A DNA stretch of 64,000 bases, taken from assembly GCA_015064445.1 (NCBI GenBank), contig SVSE01000005.1:84164-148163 (forward strand), given 5' to 3'. This document shows positions 33,118 to 41,081 of the stretch, in pieces. The stretch comes from Oscillospiraceae bacterium. Its GTDB lineage: Bacteria > Bacillota > Clostridia > Oscillospirales > CAG-272. A model generated the notes under the pieces. The model was not told the DNA's origin. It made no database searches and saw nothing but the letters and a program-made list of their open reading frames with translations. The position numbers and the translations under genes were made by a program. Each line of letters starts with the position of its first letter. The stretch's first letter is position 1.

Positions 33118-33134
33118 CAATGAGTGCCTTTTTC

Positions 33135-34694
33135 TTATTCATCATCTGATTTTTCAATAGGTGGAGTGTCAAGGACAAAGCTACTTACATCTGGCAATTT
33201 TCTTGCTATTTCAACAACCTTGAATTCAAACCAGAAGGTGCTTCCTCTGCCAACCTCGCTCGAAACGCCGAAGCGAGAGCCGTGCTGGAGAAGAATATTC
33301 TTTACAATTGAAAGTCCAAGACCTGTGCCTATCTTTGCACGAGTGTGAACCTTGTCAACCTTGTAATATCTGTCCCAAATCAAAGGAAGATTATCGTCGC
33401 TAATGCCCTCTCCTGAGTCGATGATTGATACTCTTACAACATCGTCCTTAACCTCTTGAACAACACGCACCAGCTTGTTATCGCCTGTGTAGTTTATCGC
33501 ATTGTTTATAAGGTTATATACAACCTGTAAAATTCTTACCTCGTCAGCCATAATATAAACCTGCTCGAGCTTTTCAAAGGTTACTCGATATCCATTATGC
33601 GAGATAAGATGCTTGTATCTTTCGATACTGCTTTCAATCGTTGCTGTAAGGTTCATTTTCTCAATGTTGAACTTTTGTGTGCCCGATTGAAGCTTAGACA
33701 CATTTAAAAGGTCATTTACAAGAGAAGAGAGGCGCGAGGTTTCGTCAATGATAACCTGCATATTTTCAGGCGTATTTTCGCCTGGAATATCACGCATGAC
33801 CTCACTGTAGCCCGATATCATCGTAAGCGGAGTGCGTAGGTCGTGCGATATGTTTGCAATAAGGTCCTTTTGAAGCTTGTCAAGCTTAGAAAGCTCACTC
33901 ACCGCGAAGTTAAGTGTCTTTGCAAGCTCAATTGACTCAATCGTGCCCTTTTCCTCAAAGCGTATGTCGTAATTACCCTTTGCAAGCTCCTTTGCCTTTC
34001 TATTGATATCAACAATAGGAGAGGACATGTGCCTTGAAACGAAGAATGCAGTAATAAATGCTGCAAAAATCATAAATATTGTAATTACAAGAAGCTGAGA
34101 GCGAATTGTTCTTACAGTAGCGCGCACAGGCTCAATTGACGAGTTGAATACGATGAGAATGCTCTCGCCAGCCTCGTTAGTTGTAGCAGCAACGCTTATA
34201 ATACACTCATTTAATGTGTCCTCTGTTGGAACATCGCCCTTAAAGTCGTCGGGATTGAACTGATAATCATTGAACTTGTCCTTTGAAAAGATTTCAATGT
34301 AAAATCCGTCGTTCTCATTCGCCTTTTGTAGCCAGTTAGAGCAGAGGTCTGGAGTGGTCTGTATCTTATGTAAAATACAGTTGAAGTTATTTGCGTGTGC
34401 ATCGCATCCGTCAACCACGGAATAGCCCTTTGACGCATTTATAACCTTAATACACGCCTCGTGAGAGGTTGATAGCTCCTTGGTCAGCGTGCTTATCTTG
34501 TCATTGTCAATGTTGTCCGATATGCTATTGCTTGCACGATATGTGTCAAGCTTCTTTGCAAGCTCGTAAAAGGTGGAAAGAAGCACCGTTTGAGATAGCC
34601 AAAGAAAGATGAGCATTACAAGAATAAGCGCGAGCATAGACATAAATATCTTTGCACCAATGGAGCGAAAATGAATTCTTGTCTTTTTTTTCAT
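33135..34694 (-). CDS. Sensor histidine kinase (two-component system)
   Basis: 519 residues. Two membrane helices (about 13-35 and 185-207) bracket an extracytoplasmic sensor region. A HAMP domain follows, then HisKA with the phosphorylated histidine in ANISHDLRTPLTM (near residue 283), then HATPase_c with LINNAINYTG, DSGEGISDDNL and GTGLGLSIVKNIL. It autophosphorylates and passes phosphate to the regulator encoded upstream, whose stop codon shares a base with this start. The pair lies downstream of htrA, suggesting an envelope-stress role. Confidence 0.93.
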   Translation of the reverse strand: MKKKTRIHFRSIGAKIFMSMLALILVMLIFLWLSQTVLLSTFYELAKKLDTYRASNSISDNIDNDKISTLTKELSTSHEACIKVINASKGYSVVDGCDAHANNFNCILHKIQTTPDLCSNWLQKANENDGFYIEIFSKDKFNDYQFNPDDFKGDVPTEDTLNECIISVAATTNEAGESILIVFNSSIEPVRATVRTIRSQLLVITIFMIFAAFITAFFVSRHMSSPIVDINRKAKELAKGNYDIRFEEKGTIESIELAKTLNFAVSELSKLDKLQKDLIANISHDLRTPLTMISGYSEVMRDIPGENTPENMQVIIDETSRLSSLVNDLLNVSKLQSGTQKFNIEKMNLTATIESSIERYKHLISHNGYRVTFEKLEQVYIMADEVRILQVVYNLINNAINYTGDNKLVRVVQEVKDDVVRVSIIDSGEGISDDNLPLIWDRYYKVDKVHTRAKIGTGLGLSIVKNILLQHGSRFGVSSEVGRGSTFWFEFKVVEIARKLPDVSSFVLDTPPIEKSDDE

Positions 34695-35383
34695 TATTTG
34701 TACTCAAAACGGTATCCAACACCGCGAATTGTTACGATAAAGTCGGCATATTTGCCAAGACTCTTTCGAAGAATTTTTATATGTGTGTCAAGTGTTCTAT
34801 CATCACCGAAGAAGTCATAGCCCCAAACATCGCTCAAAAGCTTGTCACGAGTAAGGGCAATGTTCTTGTTGCGAAGCAGATAGAAGAACAAGTCGTATTC
34901 CTTTGGCGACATATTAGCACGCACACCATCGATATATACTATTCTTGCAGTGAAGTCAACAACAAGACCACCATCAGCCAAGGAGAGAATTTCATTTTCT
35001 GGCTCGACAGGCTTTGCATTGGCCTTGGAGCGCTTAATAATAGCATTAACACGAAGCATAAGCTCCTTTGGAGAAAAAGGCTTCATAACATAGTCGTCAA
35101 TGCCTATTTCAAAGCCATTAATCTTGTCGTATTCCTCGCCCCTTGCCGAAAGCATAATAATCGGCACATCAGAGGTTTTTCTTATTTCTCTGCAAGCAGA
35201 AAAGCCATCAAGCTCTGGCATCATAATGTCCATAATGATAATGTCAAATGAGCTGTTTTTTACCTCGATAAGCGCTTCCATTCCGTTGCACGCCTCGACA
35301 ACCTCGTGTCCCTCAAATTCGGCATACTTACGAATGAGCTTTCTTATCATTTCCTCATCATCAGTTATAAGAATCCTGTACAT
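34694..35383 (-). CDS. OmpR-family response regulator
   Basis: About 229 residues. The receiver domain carries the acidic pair (ITDDEEM), the phosphorylated aspartate in IIIMDIMMPELDG and the conserved lysine in YVMKPFSP. The C-terminal winged helix ends RTLDTHIKILRKSLGKYADFIVTIRGVGYRFEYK. The start at 35383 is set by GAGGTGA. It is the partner of the overlapping histidine kinase. Confidence 0.95.
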   Translation of the reverse strand: MYRILITDDEEMIRKLIRKYAEFEGHEVVEACNGMEALIEVKNSSFDIIIMDIMMPELDGFSACREIRKTSDVPIIMLSARGEEYDKINGFEIGIDDYVMKPFSPKELMLRVNAIIKRSKANAKPVEPENEILSLADGGLVVDFTARIVYIDGVRANMSPKEYDLFFYLLRNKNIALTRDKLLSDVWGYDFFGDDRTLDTHIKILRKSLGKYADFIVTIRGVGYRFEYK

Positions 35384-35440
35384 TGTCATCACCTCATAAA
35401 AATGATATCATAAAAAATAGTATTTGTCAATAATTTCACT

Positions 35441-35483
35441 TGAAGAAGAAACGCGCCACGAGGTATATCGTAGCGCGCTTCAG
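35441..35483 (-). terminator. Terminator of htrA
   Basis: GAAACGCGC and GCGCGCTTC pair across a medium loop between htrA and the response regulator gene. The two-component genes could still be reached by read-through. Confidence 0.55.
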
Positions 35484-35516
35484 TATAAAAAAGGAGAGAA
35501 GATAATTCGTAGTTAA

Positions 35517-36752
35517 TTAGGACAGCTTTTCATATACTGCAATGTTAACTGTAATGTACTCATTTCCACGCTTAATTTCAGCCGAGATTGTGTCACCTGG
35601 CTTAGTCTTGGAAAGGACTGCACGGAAATCGTTAAGAGTGTGAACATCAACACCGTTCATTGAAAGGATAATGTCCTGAACCTGCAAGTTGTTATCGTTA
35701 TATCCCTTTGTAAGGTCGTGCACATATACATATGAATTAAGTGAAAGAGTATCGCTTATTGTTGAAACAGTAATTCCGAGGAATGGTCTGCCCTTAGCAT
35801 AGCCAAACTCAATTATATCCTCAACAATTGCCTTAGCGTCATTTGAAGGGATTGCAAAGCCGATTCCCTCGATGCCAAGACCTGCGGATTTTGCGTTTAC
35901 AATACCGATAAGCTCGCCCTTCATATTAAAGAGTCCACCACCGGAGTTTCCTGCGTTTATAGCAGCATTTGTTTGCAAAAGATTGTACACATTACCGTCA
36001 ATTTCAATCTCACGGTCAAGTGCGCTGATAATTCCGTTGCTGATAGAGCCACCAAGTTCTCCGAGAGGATTGCCAATTGCGATTACCTCTTGACCAAGCA
36101 CCAAGCTGTTCGAGTTGCCGAATCTTGCACCTGTAAGAGAATCCTTTGTATTAATCATAAGAACAGCAATATCTCCGTATGAGTCGATTCCTCTTACGCT
36201 TGAAACCGCATATTCCTTACCGTCAGTTGTTTTGATTACAATGTTGCTTGATGTATTTCCGTTATCATCTTGAATTACGTGTGCGTTTGTTACAACATAG
36301 TAGCCTGCGTTAACGCCATCAAGCTTGTATGAGCCTATTATAACACCACTACCTGCGCTCGCACTCTTTGAATTAAAGGTTGTTTTAATTTCAACAACAC
36401 TGTCCTTGACAGAGTATACAACCTCGGAAATTGATTCAAACTCGCCACCTTGAGGTGTTGATGCCTCCTCGGATGGTGGAGTAAAGGACGGTGTCTGCTC
36501 AGATGGAGAGGAGAAGATAAGGCTATCAACGCTCGACTTACCTGAGAGCTTTCCATCAATTTTATTTATAACAATTGTTCCAAGCAAAACAAAAAGAATA
36601 AGAAGAGTCGCAAAAAACGCAGAAACAACAATTAAAAGAGTATTGTTTCTTCTATGGGCTATTTCGTCGGCCGAGCGCTTTGGCTTATCGTCAAAGAAAT
36701 TTTCGTTATCCTCTGGCTCGTTTGGAAATTCATTGTATATATAATCAGCCAT
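35517..36752 (-). CDS. htrA: HtrA/DegP-like membrane-anchored serine protease
   Basis: 411 residues. A short cytoplasmic N-terminus, one membrane helix (about 37-60) and a serine/proline-rich linker place the protease outside the cell. The S1C triad is visible: histidine in VTNAHVIQ, aspartate in YGDIAVLMI and serine in NAGNSGGGLFN. A C-terminal PDZ domain (RPFLGITVSTISDTLSL and PGDTISAEIKRG) follows. HtrA degrades misfolded secreted proteins. In Bacillus subtilis, htrA genes are controlled by the CssRS two-component system, and here an OmpR/kinase pair lies directly downstream. Confidence 0.93.
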   Translation of the reverse strand: MADYIYNEFPNEPEDNENFFDDKPKRSADEIAHRRNNTLLIVVSAFFATLLILFVLLGTIVINKIDGKLSGKSSVDSLIFSSPSEQTPSFTPPSEEASTPQGGEFESISEVVYSVKDSVVEIKTTFNSKSASAGSGVIIGSYKLDGVNAGYYVVTNAHVIQDDNGNTSSNIVIKTTDGKEYAVSSVRGIDSYGDIAVLMINTKDSLTGARFGNSNSLVLGQEVIAIGNPLGELGGSISNGIISALDREIEIDGNVYNLLQTNAAINAGNSGGGLFNMKGELIGIVNAKSAGLGIEGIGFAIPSNDAKAIVEDIIEFGYAKGRPFLGITVSTISDTLSLNSYVYVHDLTKGYNDNNLQVQDIILSMNGVDVHTLNDFRAVLSKTKPGDTISAEIKRGNEYITVNIAVYEKLS

Positions 36753-36862
36753 TTTCTTGACTCCCTTCGTTTTTCTGATACTATTCTACTATACAAATGT
36801 GACGGTTTTATGAAGATTAGGAGAAAAATAGATGAAAATATTAAAAAATTGTTAGAAAAAAC

Positions 36863-36891
36863 TTGAAATTTTAGAACGCGTGTGTTAAAAT
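36863..36891 (+). promoter_or_regulatory. Promoter of pheST
   Basis: TTGAAA (36863-36868) and TAAAAT (36886-36891), spacer 17. The interval 36753-37198 holds this promoter and the T-box, and no gene. Confidence 0.75.
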
Positions 36892-36904
36892 ACAGTAAAA
36901 TGCG

Positions 36905-37147
36905 AGGAAAAAGCTTGCGTTTGACAGATTTTGCCGATATCAAGAGAGGGCTTCCGTGGCTGAGAGAGGTCTTGTCGGTGTGTCAGCGCGTTTCACTTTG
37001 GAGCAGGCTTGTTGAATTATAGTAGGTGAGCACGGGATGTCCCGTTACAGACAAAGGAAGTGTATGCTTCTGAGGGCCATATGGCTGAATTTGGGTGGTA
37101 CCACGATTTATTCGTCCCTGTCTTTTGTGATAGGGCGATTTTTTTGT
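36905..37147 (+). promoter_or_regulatory. Phenylalanine T-box leader
   Basis: The T-box core GGGTGGTACCACG lies at 37093-37105, preceded by a long Stem I region with the GA-rich AGAGAGG motif and followed by a terminator (GTCCCTGTC with GATAGGGC, then a T run, 37113-37146). The probable specifier is the UUC at 36992-36994, read by tRNA-Phe. Uncharged tRNA-Phe would bind and stabilise the antiterminator, switching on pheS-pheT. The distance to pheS and the cognate codon agree. Confidence 0.92.
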
Positions 37148-37198
37148 TTTATCGCCATTTGATATGTTAATTTTTACCGACATAGTGAGGATTTAAAA

Positions 37199-38236
37199 AT
37201 GAAAGAAAAGCTACAGGCGCTACTTCAAGAGGGAGTGGCAAAGATTCAAGGGGCGCAATCTGAGAGTGCGCTTCAAGAGGTAAAGGGAGAATTGCTTGGA
37301 AAGCAGGGAAGCATTACAGAGCTTCTTAAGGAAATCCCAAAGCTTGATGTTAGCCTTCGTCCTGAAATGGGAAAGGCAGTAAACCAAGTAAAAACAGCGC
37401 TTACAGAGCAAATCGAGGCGCGCAGAGAGGAGCTCAAGCTTAAGGCGAGCGAGATTAGCGCAGATTTCGACTGCACAATCCCTGGCTTTGAGCCAAAAAT
37501 CGGTGGCTTGCATCCTATTACACAAATGTGCTATGACCTAAACGATGCATTCCGTTCAATGGGCTTTGAGGTGTTTAGTGGTCCTGAAATCACAAGCGAA
37601 TATTATGCATTCGACAACCTCAACTTCCCACCAAATCACCCAGCAAGAGAGAGTATGGATACCTACTGGCTTGAGGGACACGATTCAGGCGAGGCAAATG
37701 AAAAGCTTTGCCTCCGTCCACACCTTACAGGCGACAGCGTGCGCTATATGCAGACACATAAGCCACCATATCGCTTCGTATATCCAGGTAGAGTATATAG
37801 AAATGAAACAACTGACGCCCGTCACGAGCGTGCGTTCTTCCAATATGAGGCGCTTATCGTAGATAAGGACTTTACCTACACAGCAGGTAAGGTTATGATT
37901 AAGAGCATTCTTTCAAAGGTGTTCGGCAAGGATGTTCCCGTAAGAATGCGTGCAGGCTTCTTCCCATTTGTTGAGCCTGGCTTTGAAATTGATATGGGCT
38001 GTCTTGTATGTAACGGCAAGGGCTGTAGCGTTTGTAAGCATGTAGGCTGGATTGAAATTATGCCAGGTGGAACACCTCATCCAAACGTTCTTCGCTCGGC
38101 AGGACTTGATCCAGATGAATATACAGGCTTCTATGTAAACATAGGACTTGACAGACTTGTTATGATGCGCTACGGTGTTGACGATGTTCGTCTTTTCCAT
38201 AGCACAGATCTTCGCTTCTTGAAGCAATTCCATTAA
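37199..38236 (+). CDS. pheS: Phenylalanyl-tRNA synthetase alpha subunit
   Basis: 345 residues. An N-terminal coiled-coil arm (about 1-85) leads into the class II catalytic core, with HPITQMCYDLNDAFRSMGFEV, ARESMDTYWLEG (motif 1/2 area), PGRVYRNETTDARHERAFFQYE (motif 2) and GLDRLVMMRYGVDDVRLFHSTDLRFLKQF (motif 3). The cysteine-rich insert CLVCNGKGCSVCKHVGW is present. It forms an alpha2-beta2 enzyme with PheT encoded 31 bases downstream. Confidence 0.98.
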   Translation: MKEKLQALLQEGVAKIQGAQSESALQEVKGELLGKQGSITELLKEIPKLDVSLRPEMGKAVNQVKTALTEQIEARREELKLKASEISADFDCTIPGFEPKIGGLHPITQMCYDLNDAFRSMGFEVFSGPEITSEYYAFDNLNFPPNHPARESMDTYWLEGHDSGEANEKLCLRPHLTGDSVRYMQTHKPPYRFVYPGRVYRNETTDARHERAFFQYEALIVDKDFTYTAGKVMIKSILSKVFGKDVPVRMRAGFFPFVEPGFEIDMGCLVCNGKGCSVCKHVGWIEIMPGGTPHPNVLRSAGLDPDEYTGFYVNIGLDRLVMMRYGVDDVRLFHSTDLRFLKQFH

Positions 38237-38267
38237 AATTACAAGATACCTGCTAAGGAGAAAAACG

Positions 38268-40703
38268 ATGAAACTATCATTAAACTGGATAAAGGATTAT
38301 GTAAAGCTTCCTGACGATATGGACTTGTCCAAGCTTGCATATGACCTCACAATGTCAACCGTTGAGGTGGAGGGAGCAGAAAAGCTCGCTGACCAATTTG
38401 ATAAAATTGTAGTGGGCGAAATAAAAGAGGTATTGCCTCATCCAAACGCAGACAAGCTTCGCGTTTGTAAGGTTGATATCGGCGATGGAGAAATCAAGGA
38501 TATCGTATGTGGAGGAAGCAATCTTGCACCATCTATGAAGGTTGTAGTTGCTTGCCCAGGTGCTATGGTTCGTTGGCACGGAGAGGGCGAGCCTGTTGAA
38601 ATCAAGAATGCAAAGCTTCGTGGTGTACCAAGCTTCGGTATGATTTGTGCATCGGTTGAGGTAGGTCTTGCTGACCTTTTCCCTGCAAGCGATGACCACG
38701 AGATTATGGATGTAACAGCCTTTGACGCAAAGGCAGGTACACCTCTTGCAGTAGCACTTGACCTTGACGATATCATTCTCGAAATCGACAATAAATCAAT
38801 GACAAACCGTCCTGACCTTTGGGGACACTATGGAATAGCAAGAGAGCTTGCAGCCCTCTACGACCTTCCACTCGTTGAGTTTGAAAAATATGTACCTGAC
38901 ACAACCGAAAGCTACGATGTAAGAATCAAGGACACCGAAAGATGCCCACGCTATATCGGCGCTAAGGTAGAGGGACTCGGTGTTAAGCCATCTCCATTCG
39001 AAATGCAGTCACGCATTTGGAGAGTAGGTATGCGCCCAATCAATGCCCTCGTTGATATTACAAACTATGTAATGCTCGCAACAGGACAGCCAACACACGT
39101 GTTCGATTCTAACCACATAATCGACCATATCGAGGTTCGCCGTGCAGAGCAGGATGAAAAGCTTCTTCTTTTGAATGACAAGGAGCTCGCCCTTTCAAGC
39201 GATGACCTTGTTATCGCAGATGCCGAGGGAGCAGTAGCTCTCGCTGGTGTTATGGGAGGCGCAAAGGATTCAGTTCTTCCAGAAACAACAAGCGTAATCT
39301 TGGAGGTTGCAAACTTCGAGAGCAAGGGCGTTCGTAGAACAGCACTTCGCTATGATAATCGTACAGAGGCATCCTCTCGTTACGAAAAGGCAGTAGACCC
39401 TGAAAGATGTGACCAAGCACTCTCACTTGCTATGAAGCTCTTTAGTGAGCTTTATCCTGATATGAAGGTTACAGCCTATAACGACCAGTATCCAAGCAAG
39501 CTTGAAAGAAAAGAGATTGATGTTGACTTCGACTGGCTTGATAGAAGACTTGGCAAGCGTATTCCACAGGAAATCGTTGCAAGAAAGCTCGGCACTATGG
39601 GCTTCGAGGTAACCTTTACCGAAAAGGGAATGCACATCGTTGTTCCAAGCTGGCGTTCGACGGGGGATGTGTCGATAAAAGCCGATATTATGGAAGAGGT
39701 AGCCCGTATGTATGGCTACGAAAACTTTGAGGCTACAACCATTACAACCTCATTTGACGGTGCTATAAATCAGCTTGGCGTTGACCTTGTACGCAAAATT
39801 AAGGAATATCTCGCTTTCCGTTGCAATATGCAGGAAATCTTCACATATCCTTGGATGAGTGATGAATTTGTAAATGCACTTTTCGAGTCAACTGACGGAA
39901 TCTTGGCACTTGCAACACCACCATCACCAACTGAAAAATATGTAAAATCCTCACTCCTTCCAAATATTTGTAAGGCTATTGTAAAGAACGAGCGTAATTT
40001 TGATGAATTCGATATCTTCGAGGAGGCGCAAATCTTCCTTGATAGCGACTATACAGAAAATTATAAGGGCGAAAGACTTCCTGCACAAAGAAAGCACCTT
40101 GGCTGTGCATTTGTAGGTAGCTACGACAAAATTTCTGAGCTTTGGCGTCGTGCAAAGGGCACAATCGAAATGATGCCTCGCTATACACATATGGAAGCAT
40201 TTACCTTTGAAAAGAATGATAAGCCATACTGGGCAGATAATGTAGTATGGCAGAACATTTGCTTGAATGGTAAGAAAATAGGCGATATCGCACTTCTTTC
40301 AAAGAAAAGCGCGCTTGCTTGTGGAATAAAGGTTCTTTCAGCTGTTCTTGTTGAAATTGATATGGACGCACTCGTGCCATTCAAATCAAGAACAAATCGC
40401 TTCGAGAAGCTTCCTGAATTCCCGACTAACGAGTACGATATCTCGTTCCTTGTTGACTCAATGATTAGCTGGAATGAAATTCACGAGGCTATTATGGGCA
40501 AGAGAAATGAGCTTCTTCGTGATGCTCAATTCGTTGATGAATATAAGGGCAAGCAAATTCCAGAGGGCAAGAAGAGCATAACAGTTCGTCTTGTAATCGG
40601 TTCAAACGAAAAGACTCTTACAGGAGACGAAATCGAGGCTGTGGCAAAGAGCACAATCAAAAAGCTCTCCAAGACCATCGGCGCAGATGTAAGAACAAAC
40701 TAA
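38268..40703 (+). CDS. pheT: Phenylalanyl-tRNA synthetase beta subunit
   Basis: 811 residues with the full domain order: N-terminal region, EMAP-like tRNA-binding OB-fold (IVVGEIKEVLPHPNADKLRVCKV), B3/B4 editing domain, B5 domain (DWLDRRLGKRIPQEIVARKLG), catalytic-like core and the C-terminal FDX-ACB anticodon-binding domain (FPTNEYDISFLVDSMISWNEI). Co-transcribed with pheS under the T-box. Confidence 0.98.
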   Translation: MKLSLNWIKDYVKLPDDMDLSKLAYDLTMSTVEVEGAEKLADQFDKIVVGEIKEVLPHPNADKLRVCKVDIGDGEIKDIVCGGSNLAPSMKVVVACPGAMVRWHGEGEPVEIKNAKLRGVPSFGMICASVEVGLADLFPASDDHEIMDVTAFDAKAGTPLAVALDLDDIILEIDNKSMTNRPDLWGHYGIARELAALYDLPLVEFEKYVPDTTESYDVRIKDTERCPRYIGAKVEGLGVKPSPFEMQSRIWRVGMRPINALVDITNYVMLATGQPTHVFDSNHIIDHIEVRRAEQDEKLLLLNDKELALSSDDLVIADAEGAVALAGVMGGAKDSVLPETTSVILEVANFESKGVRRTALRYDNRTEASSRYEKAVDPERCDQALSLAMKLFSELYPDMKVTAYNDQYPSKLERKEIDVDFDWLDRRLGKRIPQEIVARKLGTMGFEVTFTEKGMHIVVPSWRSTGDVSIKADIMEEVARMYGYENFEATTITTSFDGAINQLGVDLVRKIKEYLAFRCNMQEIFTYPWMSDEFVNALFESTDGILALATPPSPTEKYVKSSLLPNICKAIVKNERNFDEFDIFEEAQIFLDSDYTENYKGERLPAQRKHLGCAFVGSYDKISELWRRAKGTIEMMPRYTHMEAFTFEKNDKPYWADNVVWQNICLNGKKIGDIALLSKKSALACGIKVLSAVLVEIDMDALVPFKSRTNRFEKLPEFPTNEYDISFLVDSMISWNEIHEAIMGKRNELLRDAQFVDEYKGKQIPEGKKSITVRLVIGSNEKTLTGDEIEAVAKSTIKKLSKTIGADVRTN

Positions 40704-40704
40704 A

Positions 40705-40737
40705 TAAAAAAAGGCACTCACCGAGTGCCTTTTTTTC
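40705..40737 (+). terminator. Terminator of pheST
   Basis: AAAAAGGCACTC and GAGTGCCTTTTT; a member of the GGCACTC terminator set repeated in this window. Confidence 0.92.
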
Positions 40738-40752
40738 TTACAGTTCTGACTT

Positions 40753-40939
40753 TTGTGCAAAAAGCACAAGGCGAGTTTCAACAAATCAAGCGCTCTCGCT
40801 TGTATGTAATCACGCAAGGCGTGAATGTAATCCGTGCAAACGGTATGGAATCAACTCGACAAGGGACAACATACAATGAAAGCATTGATTCCATACACCT
40901 TCGGTGATGCCATGCCACCTCTCCCAAACGGTCGAGTTG
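40753..40939. repeat. Third hairpin-rich repeat segment upstream of BspA-like gene 3
   Basis: Small perfect hairpins (AAGCG-CTCT-CGCTT 40788-40801, CACGC-AAG-GCGTG 40811-40823, CCGT-GCAA-ACGG 40832-40843, CACC-TTC-GGTG 40896-40906) alternate with ATGTAAT linkers at 40804 and 40825. Two longer inverted repeats bracket the centre: TATGGAATCAA/TTGATTCCATA (40844-40854 with 40885-40895) and CAACTCGAC/GTCGAGTTG (40852-40860 with 40931-40939). The style matches the arrays at 29518 and 32814. There is no gene in 40704-41081. Confidence 0.55.
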
Positions 40940-40957
40940 GATATTTTTGTGCATAAA

Positions 40958-41026
40958 GCACAAAAATCGGGGGGGGGGATTTGTTAATTGTGCGAATTGA
41001 CTAACGCGCATTATATATGGTATAAT
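40958..41026 (+). promoter_or_regulatory. G-tract promoter cassette of BspA-like gene 3
   Basis: GCACAA (40958-40963) and TTGTGC (40988-40993) flank ten Gs (40969-40978). TTGACT (40997-41002) and TATAAT (41021-41026) follow with an 18-base spacer. The left arm also pairs with an upstream copy, TTTTTGTGC at 40944-40952, so alternative folds are possible. Matches the cassette at 27495 almost base for base. Confidence 0.75.
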
Positions 41027-41081
41027 TATAATGCAATACTACTCTTTAAATTTCGGGCTTGCCCGACAGAAAGGATTTATT

